This document shows positions 1-5,935 of a DNA stretch of 8,401 bases, one piece after another (position 1 is the first letter of the stretch; each line of letters opens with the position of its first letter). Both the position numbers and the translations under genes were made by a program. The stretch is taken from the NCBI GenBank assembly GCA_021163155.1, contig JAGGXI010000089.1, positions 1 to 8,401 on the forward strand. Reading direction: 5' to 3'. Below the pieces are notes generated by a model that saw only the letters and a program-made list of their open reading frames with translations, did no database searches and had not been told where the DNA came from. This DNA comes from Candidatus Aerophobota bacterium (GTDB taxonomy: Bacteria > Aerophobota > Aerophobia > Aerophobales > JAGGXI01).

Positions 1-125
1 TTAAAAAATAAAGGCAGATTTTTCTTGGTAAATTATTACGTTGTCCTACCTCTCTTATTTTTTACTCATTTATTATGATAAAGGGCACCTGGATAGGAAA
101 TTCTTAATGGTCTGGACACAAGCTA

Positions 126-154
126 TCATTACCATAGATTAATATTTATGTCAA
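126..154 (-). promoter_or_regulatory. possible leftward sigma-70-type promoter
   Basis: On the minus strand a perfect TTGACA (149-154) is followed after 17 nt by TAATGA (126-131). A TGG directly before the -10 makes an extended -10 element. It lies just beyond the comEA stop and would fire leftwards from about position 119. The remaining 120 bases hold no convincing ORF, so any target gene would lie outside the window. The -10 is a poor match to TATAAT, so this is only a plausible call. Confidence 0.3.
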
Positions 155-172
155 GTTTGAAGACCTGACCCT

Positions 173-682
173 TTAATCATTTTCTGAAGTGATAGTAATT
201 TTATCTTTTATTTGTTGGAATTTCTTCTTTCCTATCCCGGGAATTTCTTGTAGTTCAAGGAGAGTATGAAACCTTCCTTTTTCTCTTCTATAATTGATAA
301 TTCTCTGGGCAAGGGTAGGTCCAATGCCGGGAAGATGGGTTAACTGAGGTAAAGAAGAGCGATTTATGTCAATTTTTTGAGAAGAAACATATATCTTCTC
401 GCCATCCTTTAAAAAAGAATCCAATTTTAATTCCCTTAAATTTGCTTGAGGTAAAATTCCCCCTGCTTCCTTAATCCCTTCAATAAGAAGGCTTTTATCA
501 GATAAAGTATGCCAACCCGGCTTTCTTACTGCTCCACTTATTTTTACCTTAATTAATTTTTGGGATTGAGGAAGACTATTAGGATGAGGGATTCCGCCGG
601 CAAGCTTTATTCCCATACCCACTAAAAAAGCTCCTATTAAAAATAAGAAGACTATATATTCTTCGCGGGTGAGATTCCACAT
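173..682 (-). CDS. comEA: ComEA-like helix-hairpin-helix DNA-binding protein with SLBB domain
   Basis: This 169-residue protein has the usual ComEA layout. An N-terminal membrane anchor (hydrophobic, about residues 9-29) is followed by an SLBB-type domain (about 43-100, with ISGAVRKPG) and a C-terminal double helix-hairpin-helix (about 104-163). The two hairpins read LPGIGPTLAQRI and IPGIGKKKFQQI. ComEA family proteins bind double-stranded DNA non-specifically outside the membrane and hand it to the ComEC channel in natural transformation. Smaller relatives of unproven function occur in many non-competent bacteria. The ATG begins 3 nt after the leuS stop, so the two genes are almost certainly co-transcribed and probably translationally coupled. 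The Shine-Dalgarno match within the leuS tail is poor. No comEC is visible; it could lie elsewhere in the genome. The family call is firm, but a role in competence is inference. Confidence 0.9.
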   Translation of the reverse strand: MWNLTREEYIVFLFLIGAFLVGMGIKLAGGIPHPNSLPQSQKLIKVKISGAVRKPGWHTLSDKSLLIEGIKEAGGILPQANLRELKLDSFLKDGEKIYVSSQKIDINRSSLPQLTHLPGIGPTLAQRIINYRREKGRFHTLLELQEIPGIGKKKFQQIKDKITITSEND

Positions 683-685
683 AGC

Positions 686-3172
686 TTATTTTACAACTAT
701 ATTTATGAGTTTATCGGGAACATAAAATATCTTTTTTATTGTTTTCCCTTGAGTATAATTCCTTATTTTATCTCTCTTTAACGCTATATTTTCTATCTCT
801 CTATCTTTTCCCCCTGCTAAAACATTAATCTTATCTCTTAGTTTCCCGTTTATCTGGATTACTACAGTAACCTCTTCTTTTTTAAGAAATTCCTTTTTAT
901 AGGTAGGCCACTGAGAGGTAAAGATACTTTCTTTATGCCCCATCATTTGCCACAACTCTTCGCAGATATGAGGAGTAAAGGGCGATAATAATAAAACAAA
1001 GATAGAAAGTGTTTCTCCATAAATAGAGGTCATTTTATGGGAATAACGATTAAGGAAATTGACTAGTTCCATAAGTGAGGCAAGGGCAGTATTAAAATGG
1101 TATCTCTTTTCGATGTCCTCGCTAACTTTTTTTATTGTCCTATGGACTATTCTTTGTAGATTTTTTTCTTCATTCTTTAATCCTGGACAATACATTTTCA
1201 TATCTTTTGTGTCTTTAAATAAAAAGCCCTTGACTTTTTTCTGATTTTTGAGCTCTACCCATTCAATAATCATTTTCCATACTCTTTTTAAGAATCTTTC
1301 CATTCCTTCTAATCCCTGTTCCTTCCATTCCAGGTCGACTTGAGGGGGGGCGGCGAATAAGATAAACCCTCTTAGAACATCTACTCCATATCTTTCAATT
1401 ATTTCACCTGATTCTACTACGTTACCTTTTGACTTCGACATTTTTGCTCCATCTTTTATAACCATGCCTTGAGTGAGTAGCTTTTTAAAAGGTTCTTTTA
1501 TACGGATAAGCCCAAGGTCTCGCAGTGCCTTTGTTAAAAAACGTGAATATAGAAGGTGAAGTATAGCATGTTCTACTCCTCCAACATATTGGTCTACGGG
1601 CATCCAGTAATTTACTTCTTCAGCATCAAATGGTAAATGGCTTTGGTTTTTACTTGTATAGCGTAAAAAATACCATGAGGAATCTACAAAAGTATCCATA
1701 GTATCTGTTTCTCGCTTTGCCTTACCACCACATCGGGGACACCTACAATTTAAAAAAGAGGAGACTTTACTTAAAGGAGAACCTCCTTCTCCTGTAATTT
1801 TAACATCTGAGGGAAGAATGACCGGCAGGTCTTCTTCAGGTATAGGCAATATTCCACATTTTTCACAGTATATAATAGGGATAGGAGTTCCCCAGTATCT
1901 TTGGCGAGAAATGCACCAATCCCGAAGTTTATAATTTACTCTGTGTGAGGCTATTTCCTCTTTTTCCATCCATTTACCTATCTCTTTTCTTGCCTCCTCA
2001 CTTGGTAAATCATTAAATTGGGCCGAATTGACCATAATCCCCTCTTCTAAATAAGCCTCTTTTATATTATCTTCTTTAAGATTCGACTCTATAGGGCGAA
2101 CGACCACTTTTATAGGAAGATTATATTTTTTGGCAAATTCAAAATCTCGCTGGTCATGAGCTGGAACAGCCATAATCGCGCCTGTTCCGTATTCCATAAG
2201 AACATAATTGGCTATCCATAAAGGTATCTTCTCCTGGTTAACCGGATTTATAACTTCAAAGCCTGTGGAAATGCCCTTTTTCTCGATTTCTTCTTTCTTC
2301 AGCTGCTCTTTCTTCATTATCTCCACTTCATCCCTTATCTCCGGCTTTTTTTTAATAATCTCTTTTGCAAGGGGATGCTGAGGAGAAAGAACTATATAAG
2401 TTACTCCAAAGACTGTATCTGGGCGGGTAGTAAACACAGGGATTTGGATAGAGTTGCTATTAAATAATCTAAATTTGATTTCCATTCCCTTGCTTCGCCC
2501 AATCCAGTTTGCTTGCATCTTTTTAACTGTAAATGGCCATCCCTCAAGGTTTTTTATTTCCCGGAGAAGTTCTTCTGCATAGTCGGTAATTTTAAGAAAC
2601 CATTGAGAAAACTCTTTAAGTGAGACTTCTGTATCGCATCGATAGCAACGACCATTTATTACCTGTTCATTAGCCAAAACAGTGTGGCAGTTTGGGCACC
2701 AATTAGCGGTGGATTTCTTTCTATAAATCAACCCCTTTTTATATAATTTTAAGAAAAACCATTGATTCCATTTATAATAGTCCTCATCACAAGTTATGAC
2801 TTCTCTTTCCCAATCGTAAGAAAACCCCAATTTTTTAAGCTGACCTCTTAATTGATTTATATTACGGTAAGTCCACTCTCTGGGTTGAATATTTTTCTTA
2901 ATAGCAGCATTTTCGGCAGGTAGGCCAAATGCATCAAACCCAATGGGGTGAAGTACATTATAACCCTGCATCTTTTTATATCTGGCTAATACGTCTCCTA
3001 TAGTGTAATTTCTTATGTGGCCTATGTGAAGACTGCCAGAGGTGTAGGGGAACATTTCCAGGAGATAGTACTTTTTCTTGCCTTCTTTTTTCTCGCAAGA
3101 GAAAAGTTTTTTCTCATCCCAGAATTTCTGCCACTTTTTTTCGATTATATCTGGATGATAGTCAAGTTCCAT
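686..3172 (-). CDS. leuS: leucyl-tRNA synthetase (LeuRS)
   Basis: Class I aminoacyl-tRNA synthetase that activates leucine with ATP and charges tRNA-Leu in the cytoplasm. At 828 residues it matches full-length bacterial LeuRS. The HIGH signature is at residues 49-52 and KMSKS at 577-581. A Cys4 zinc knuckle (C159, C162, C176, C179) lies in the catalytic domain, and a second CxxC pair set (CEKC at 436-439, CPRC at 478-481) lies further on. The CP1 editing domain shows the threonine-rich TTRPDT (248-253) and GTGAIMAVPAHDQRD (329-343), whose conserved Asp (D340) normally contacts the amino group of mischarged residues, so post-transfer editing should be intact. The C-terminal domain ends with the typical VVIQINGKLRDKI segment. 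The gene starts 50 nt downstream of tRNA-Thr and has no good Shine-Dalgarno. The spacer is too short for a T-box leader, and no promoter is obvious, so transcription from the tRNA cluster is likely. comEA follows directly. Confidence 0.98.
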   Translation of the reverse strand: MELDYHPDIIEKKWQKFWDEKKLFSCEKKEGKKKYYLLEMFPYTSGSLHIGHIRNYTIGDVLARYKKMQGYNVLHPIGFDAFGLPAENAAIKKNIQPREWTYRNINQLRGQLKKLGFSYDWEREVITCDEDYYKWNQWFFLKLYKKGLIYRKKSTANWCPNCHTVLANEQVINGRCYRCDTEVSLKEFSQWFLKITDYAEELLREIKNLEGWPFTVKKMQANWIGRSKGMEIKFRLFNSNSIQIPVFTTRPDTVFGVTYIVLSPQHPLAKEIIKKKPEIRDEVEIMKKEQLKKEEIEKKGISTGFEVINPVNQEKIPLWIANYVLMEYGTGAIMAVPAHDQRDFEFAKKYNLPIKVVVRPIESNLKEDNIKEAYLEEGIMVNSAQFNDLPSEEARKEIGKWMEKEEIASHRVNYKLRDWCISRQRYWGTPIPIIYCEKCGILPIPEEDLPVILPSDVKITGEGGSPLSKVSSFLNCRCPRCGGKAKRETDTMDTFVDSSWYFLRYTSKNQSHLPFDAEEVNYWMPVDQYVGGVEHAILHLLYSRFLTKALRDLGLIRIKEPFKKLLTQGMVIKDGAKMSKSKGNVVESGEIIERYGVDVLRGFILFAAPPQVDLEWKEQGLEGMERFLKRVWKMIIEWVELKNQKKVKGFLFKDTKDMKMYCPGLKNEEKNLQRIVHRTIKKVSEDIEKRYHFNTALASLMELVNFLNRYSHKMTSIYGETLSIFVLLLSPFTPHICEELWQMMGHKESIFTSQWPTYKKEFLKKEEVTVVIQINGKLRDKINVLAGGKDREIENIALKRDKIRNYTQGKTIKKIFYVPDKLINIVVK

Positions 3173-3222
3173 TTTAAGATTAAATATGCCGAGATTTATC
3201 TCTCATCTTTCAATTATTTTTT

Positions 3223-3297
3223 TGGAGCCGACGATAGGAATTGAACCTACAACCTGCTGATTACGAATCAGCTGCTCTTCCTTTGAGCTACGTCGGC
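3223..3297 (-). tRNA. tRNA-Thr(CGT), CCA encoded
   Basis: The minus strand folds into a complete cloverleaf. The acceptor stem is GCCGACG/CGTCGGC, the D arm GCTC/GAGC, the anticodon arm GCTGA-TTCGTAA-TCAGC and the T arm GTAGG-TTCAATT-CCTAT. The discriminator is T and the encoded CCA occupies 3223-3225. Anticodon CGT reads ACG threonine codons. It is the last tRNA of the cluster, and leuS follows 50 nt downstream. Confidence 0.96.
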
Positions 3298-3344
3298 CTA
3301 GTGATAAAAAGTTGTTAAACTCTTCATTATTATTAATTATTACA

Positions 3345-3390
3345 AGGGAGAGCGGCGTAGCGTTGAGAAGGAAATGCAAAGCATGTCCCT
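3345..3390. repeat. small hairpin element between tRNA-Phe and tRNA-Thr
   Basis: The 107-nt gap between the two tRNAs holds an outer inverted pair AGGGA (3345-3349) and TCCCT (3386-3390). Inside is a tighter hairpin, GGAAATGC-AAA-GCATGTCC (3370-3388), with one mismatch in eight pairs. Its interior (around 3351-3360) is richer in G and C than the surrounding spacer, which suggests an inserted dispersed element or a tRNA-processing structure. There is no T-tract, so it is not an obvious terminator. Its family is not recognised. Confidence 0.35.
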
Positions 3391-3404
3391 CTTACTAATC
3401 TTAA

Positions 3405-3478
3405 TGCCGAGGCGCGGAATCGAACCGCGGACACCAGGATTTTCAGTCCTGTGCTCTACCCGACTGAGCTACCTCGGC
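3405..3478 (-). tRNA. tRNA-Phe(GAA), CCA not encoded
   Basis: Complete cloverleaf on the minus strand. The acceptor is GCCGAGG/CCTCGGC, the D arm GCTC/GAGC, the anticodon arm CAGGA-CTGAAAA-TCCTG and the T arm CGCGG-TTCGATT-CCGCG, with discriminator A. The next bases are TTA, so CCA must be added after transcription. The other four tRNAs here encode CCA. Anticodon GAA reads UUC/UUU. The upstream endonuclease reading frame runs into the first 36 nt of this gene and ends at the TGA of its anticodon loop. Confidence 0.97.
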
Positions 3479-3925
3479 AATAATTTTATCTACTCTATCC
3501 GTTATTCTTCGGTTACGGCCTACTGCATTCATACGGGAACGCATTTTCAATATTTTTAAGAAGACGCTTGCATTCCCTATATGTTCTTTTCGCTCCATCA
3601 TCAAAACAACTTTCTTAAATATCTCAAAATCATCTTTCTTTTTTGCTCTTAATGGATATTTCTCGAAAAATGGAAGCACTCTTTCCTTCAAACTCTTAAT
3701 ATTTTCAACTTTAAACTGTGATATATTTTTATTGAATTGGATCGCTCCACAACCAAATACTTTGTGAACTTGTTCTAAAATGGAAAGATTTTCTTTATGT
3801 AACCCTATTGAGAAAGAAGGCTTTAGCCTATAGCCTATACGATGAGTTGGGTCTTTTTCGACTGAGATACTGAAACTTCCTTCCCCATCCACTAAGCCGG
3901 TAATATAATAATTAAAATCGCTCAT
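3443..3925 (-). CDS. LAGLIDADG homing endonuclease-like protein inserted in tRNA cluster, 3' end inside tRNA-Phe
   Basis: The 160-residue ORF carries one LAGLIDADG-type motif (ITGLVDGEG, residues 8-16, followed by SF). A body typical of the LAGLIDADG_1 family follows, with the conserved stretch around LKERVLPFFEKYPLRAKKKDDF (about 79-100). One motif per chain predicts a homodimeric nuclease cutting a long, partly palindromic target. The recognisable fold ends near residue 133. Residues 150-160 (AEVAQSGRAQD) are simply tRNA-Phe read in frame, and the TGA stop lies in the tRNA anticodon loop. Both neighbouring tRNAs are intact, so this is a free-standing gene, not an intron ORF splitting a tRNA. 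The only available ATG has AAAGGA directly abutting it, so initiation may be weak; an in-frame TAA lies about 40 nt upstream with no other usual start between. The Asp catalytic position (D13) and the following acidic E15 are present. The target site is unknown. Confidence 0.85.
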   Translation of the reverse strand: MSDFNYYITGLVDGEGSFSISVEKDPTHRIGYRLKPSFSIGLHKENLSILEQVHKVFGCGAIQFNKNISQFKVENIKSLKERVLPFFEKYPLRAKKKDDFEIFKKVVLMMERKEHIGNASVFLKILKMRSRMNAVGRNRRITDRVDKIIAEVAQSGRAQD

Positions 3926-4035
3926 TCCTTTCTCTGCAACTAAATACCACCAATACCTTATATTTTATTAGACAAAAAACTCAGCAAACCAATAATTACC
4001 AACTCAGCCCTTGACTCTCAGTAAGTCTGTTGCAT

Positions 4036-4112
4036 TGGCGGGGCCGACGAGATTTGAACTCGCGACCTCCTGATCGACAGTCAGGCATTCTAACCAACTG
4101 AACTACGGCCCC
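4036..4112 (-). tRNA. tRNA-Asp(GTC), CCA encoded
   Basis: Complete cloverleaf on the minus strand. The acceptor is GGGGCCG/CGGCCCC, the D stem GTTC/GAAT has a terminal wobble, the anticodon arm is CCTGA-CTGTCGA-TCAGG and the T arm is GCGAG-TTCAAAT-CTCGT. The discriminator is G, as expected for Asp, and the encoded CCA is at 4036-4038. The endonuclease gene starts about 110 nt downstream, separating this tRNA from tRNA-Phe. Confidence 0.97.
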
Positions 4113-4206
4113 TATTGTAATAACTTATCTTTGCTAAAAATTATCTTCTTTTCCCCTCTAATCCTGCTTTTTTAAGAAAGATTACCTCTTACTCTATATT
4201 TATTAA

Positions 4207-4282
4207 TGGTGGGCGGAACAGGACTTGAACCCGTGACTTCTGCCGCGTGAAGGCAGCGCTCTACCAACTGAGCTACCCGCCC
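4207..4282 (-). tRNA. tRNA-Val(CAC), CCA encoded
   Basis: Complete cloverleaf on the minus strand. The acceptor is GGGCGGG/TCCGCCC with a G-U closing pair, the D arm GCTC/GAGC, the anticodon arm CTGCC-TTCACGC-GGCAG and the T arm CGGGT-TCAAG-type. The discriminator is A and the encoded CCA is at 4207-4209. Anticodon CAC reads GUG valine codons. Its first base follows the CCA of tRNA-Met with no spacer. Confidence 0.95.
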
Positions 4283-4358
4283 TGGTGGGCCCACCAGGAC
4301 TTGAACCTGGGACGCACGGATTATGAGTCCGTTGCTCTGCCAACTGAGCTATGGGCCC
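4283..4358 (-). tRNA. tRNA-Met(CAT), elongator (tRNA-Ile2 not excluded), CCA encoded
   Basis: Complete cloverleaf on the minus strand. The acceptor is GGGCCCA/TGGGCCC, the D arm GCTC/GAGC, the anticodon arm ACGGA-CTCATAA-TCCGT and the T arm CCAGG-TTCAAGT-CCTGG. The discriminator is A and the encoded CCA is at 4283-4285. It is not the initiator: pair 1-72 is a normal G-C, and the anticodon stem lacks the three G-C pairs of tRNA-fMet. A CAT anticodon could also be a tRNA-Ile2 modified to lysidine, which the sequence alone does not settle. First tRNA of the cluster. Confidence 0.93.
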
Positions 4359-4457
4359 TATTTTTTGAAAACTTCAAACTAATAAATATTTTTGAAGGGA
4401 AAAGTGCCTCTTAAAATTGAAAATACTTAATATGTACCTTTTAATCTTACTATTATA

Positions 4458-4485
4458 AATATAGATTATTTTCCATTTAAGTCAA
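4458..4485 (-). promoter_or_regulatory. promoter of the tRNA-leuS-comEA cluster
   Basis: On the minus strand TTGACT (4480-4485) is followed after 16 nt by TATATT (4458-4463); a perfect TATAAT lies just beyond (4452-4457), but at a 22-nt spacing. Transcription would start about 90 nt before tRNA-Met. It is the best sigma-70-like match upstream of the cluster and in the right orientation. Confidence 0.6.
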
Positions 4486-4495
4486 ATCCTACGAA

Positions 4496-4528
4496 TAGAG
4501 GCCCCTGAAAAATTTCCAGAGTCCTCTA
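4496..4528. repeat. imperfect hairpin upstream of the tRNA promoter
   Basis: TAGAGG (4496-4501) pairs with CCTCTA (4523-4528). The stem continues inward through two mismatches to CTG/CAG around a 9-nt A/T-rich loop. No T-tract follows on either strand, so a terminator is unlikely. Confidence 0.3.
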
Positions 4529-4640
4529 ATCCTTATTTCTATCCTCCATCTACCTCCAGCATTATAGATTCTAATGAAAAATTTTTCTTTGTCAACAAAC
4601 TTTTGTAGGAAACTCATCTTATTAGATTTTTAGAATATCT

Positions 4641-4714
4641 TGGAATCCGTAATATTTGCATTAACAACGATCTATGTAAGAAGAGAAAGATTAATTTCAA
4701 AATTACAGATTCCA
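4641..4714. repeat. 74-nt imperfect inverted repeat
   Basis: TGGAATCCGTAAT (4641-4653) and ATTACAGATTCCA (4702-4714) pair at 12 of 13 positions. The complementarity then continues inward with small bulges: ATTTGCATTAA near 4654-4663 against TTAATTTCAAA near 4691-4701. Each arm is therefore about 24 nt around an interior of about 27 nt. It could be a structured RNA, a MITE-like remnant or a large operator. No family recognised. Confidence 0.45.
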
Positions 4715-4725
4715 CATTCATTGAG

Positions 4726-4753
4726 GTAGGGAACGGTCGCGACCATTCCCTAC
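4726..4753. repeat. 28-bp near-perfect palindrome
   Basis: Arms GTAGGGAACGGTCG (4726-4739) and CGACCATTCCCTAC (4740-4753) are reverse complements at 13 of 14 positions. The one mismatch is a C opposite an A. The centre GGTCGCGACC is itself a perfect palindrome with no loop. It is much richer in G and C than its surroundings. No T-run follows on either strand, so it looks like a dispersed REP-like palindrome or a protein-binding site, not a terminator. Confidence 0.6.
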
Positions 4754-4833
4754 TTTATAAAAGGATTTTCCTGTAAAAGCTAGCTGTCAAACTGCTCTTG
4801 TTATGTATTATTTACCTTGTAATTACATTCCAT

Positions 4834-4862
4834 TTGACAAATTTTTATTAGATGAGTATATT
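4834..4862 (+). promoter_or_regulatory. sigma-70-type promoter of the oxidoreductase gene
   Basis: A perfect TTGACA (4834-4839) is followed by a 17-nt spacer and TATATT (4857-4862). This predicts a start near 4869 and a leader of about 75 nt. The leader ends with two tandem copies of AATTATATAT (4911-4930) just ahead of the AAAGGA ribosome-binding site (4934-4939). Confidence 0.65.
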
Positions 4863-4945
4863 TATTTAAGATAAACTTTAAATATAAGAACCCGAAAAAA
4901 ATCTATCTTTAATTATATATAATTATATATTTTAAAGGAATTAAA

Positions 4946-5935
4946 ATGGCTAAGGTTAGAGTTGGGTTTATTGGAACAGGCAGGATTGCTAAACGACATA
5001 TGGAGAAACTAACAAACATAAAAGATGTAGAATTGATATCTATGTGTGATATATCCAAAGAAGAAGTCCAAAAAACAGCTAAAAAATATAAAGCAAAATT
5101 CTATACAGAATATCAAGAAATGCTGGAAAAAGAGGATTTGGATGCTTTATATATTTGTATCCCACCTTTTACTCATAATGACCAGGAGATAATTGCTGCA
5201 AATAAGGGAATAAATCTATTCATAGAGAAACCCCTTACTTTAGATATAAATAAAGCTTGCCGGATTAATAAAATTATTCAAGAAAAAGGCATTATCTCAA
5301 GCGTTGGATATGTTTACAGGTATTCGGATATTGTTAATAAAGCTAAAGAAGAGATTAATGAAAAGAAAATCGCTATGTTATTGGGGTATTATTTATGTCC
5401 GATGCGTGATATTGATTGGTGGAGAGTAAAAAATCAATCAGGAGGTCAAATAGTAGAGCAGACTACCCATCTTTTTGACTTATCAAGGTATCTTATAGGA
5501 GAGGTAGACAAAGTTTATACTCAGGCATTTCAAGGTTTAATGGAAGATATAGAAAATTATACTATAGATGACGCCTCTTCTGTGATTCTTCGATTTAAAA
5601 ACAGTACCATAGGCAATATTTCCTCTGCTTGTACTTTATCCCAGGGAAGAGATTGGGGAATTAACCTTATTGGAAAAGGGATTAGAATAGATTTGCTTCT
5701 CTCCTCTCATCTTTTAAGAATTACCAATGGAGGAAAGAAAGAAATGGTTATGAAAATAGATCCTTATCAGGCTGAAAATGAAACTTTTATCAAAGCAATA
5801 AAAGAAGGAAATCCTAAATATATAAAGTCTTCTTATACAGATGCTTTAAAAACTCTCAAATTAACCTTAGCTGCTAATATTTCTCTGGAAGAGAAAAAAA
5901 TTGTTACTATAGAGGAAGAACTAAAATTAACTTAA
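4946..5935 (+). CDS. Gfo/Idh/MocA-family NAD(P)-dependent oxidoreductase
   Basis: This family oxidises or reduces hydroxyl groups on sugars, inositols and their derivatives using NAD(P). The N-terminal Rossmann fold opens with VGFIGTGRIA (residues 6-15, GxGxxA fingerprint). It carries the family EKP motif at 94-96, whose lysine (K95) is catalytic in characterised members. The C-terminal substrate domain has GGQIVEQTTHLFD (166-178) with the expected catalytic histidine H175. At 329 residues the length is normal and no disruption is seen. The start is supported by AAAGGA six nt upstream. It has its own promoter and converges on the LarA-family gene, with stops overlapping by 9 bp. Co-location with a racemase/epimerase and a GntR regulator suggests a sugar-acid or polyol pathway. 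The exact substrate cannot be read from the sequence. Confidence 0.92.
   Translation: MAKVRVGFIGTGRIAKRHMEKLTNIKDVELISMCDISKEEVQKTAKKYKAKFYTEYQEMLEKEDLDALYICIPPFTHNDQEIIAANKGINLFIEKPLTLDINKACRINKIIQEKGIISSVGYVYRYSDIVNKAKEEINEKKIAMLLGYYLCPMRDIDWWRVKNQSGGQIVEQTTHLFDLSRYLIGEVDKVYTQAFQGLMEDIENYTIDDASSVILRFKNSTIGNISSACTLSQGRDWGINLIGKGIRIDLLLSSHLLRITNGGKKEMVMKIDPYQAENETFIKAIKEGNPKYIKSSYTDALKTLKLTLAANISLEEKKIVTIEEELKLT

Larger units (their letters stand above)
4359..4945. other. gene-free divergent intergenic region
   Basis: No ORF of credible length or RNA gene is visible across about 590 bp. It separates the leftward tRNA-leuS-comEA block from the rightward oxidoreductase gene and carries a promoter for each. 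Between them lie an imperfect hairpin near 4496-4528, a long inverted repeat (4641-4714) and a 28-bp palindrome (4726-4753). The density of inverted repeats suggests inserted or decayed elements more than a single regulatory region. Confidence 0.6.

Noticed and set aside
1059-1244. Plus-strand ORF within leuS
   Set aside because: Antisense shadow of the well-supported LeuRS gene, with no recognisable domain.
3173-3222. T-box or other leader upstream of leuS
   Set aside because: Only 50 nt separate tRNA-Thr from the ATG, and there is no T-box sequence or terminator hairpin.
3017-3244. Plus-strand ORF over the leuS start and tRNA-Thr
   Set aside because: Antisense shadow overlapping a tRNA, with no family resemblance.
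3374-3559. Plus-strand ORF with RRGIEPRTPGFSVLCSTRLSY
   Set aside because: This is the familiar translation artefact of antisense tRNA-Phe, not a gene.
3405-4112. Group I intron splitting a tRNA
   Set aside because: Both flanking tRNAs are complete cloverleafs, so the endonuclease gene is free-standing and not inside an exon pair.
4207-4282. tRNA-His reading of the Val gene
   Set aside because: The anticodon loop TTCACGC gives CAC, not GTG, and the extra 5' G of tRNA-His is absent.
4283-4358. Initiator tRNA-fMet
   Set aside because: The acceptor has a normal 1-72 pair and the anticodon stem lacks three consecutive G-C pairs.
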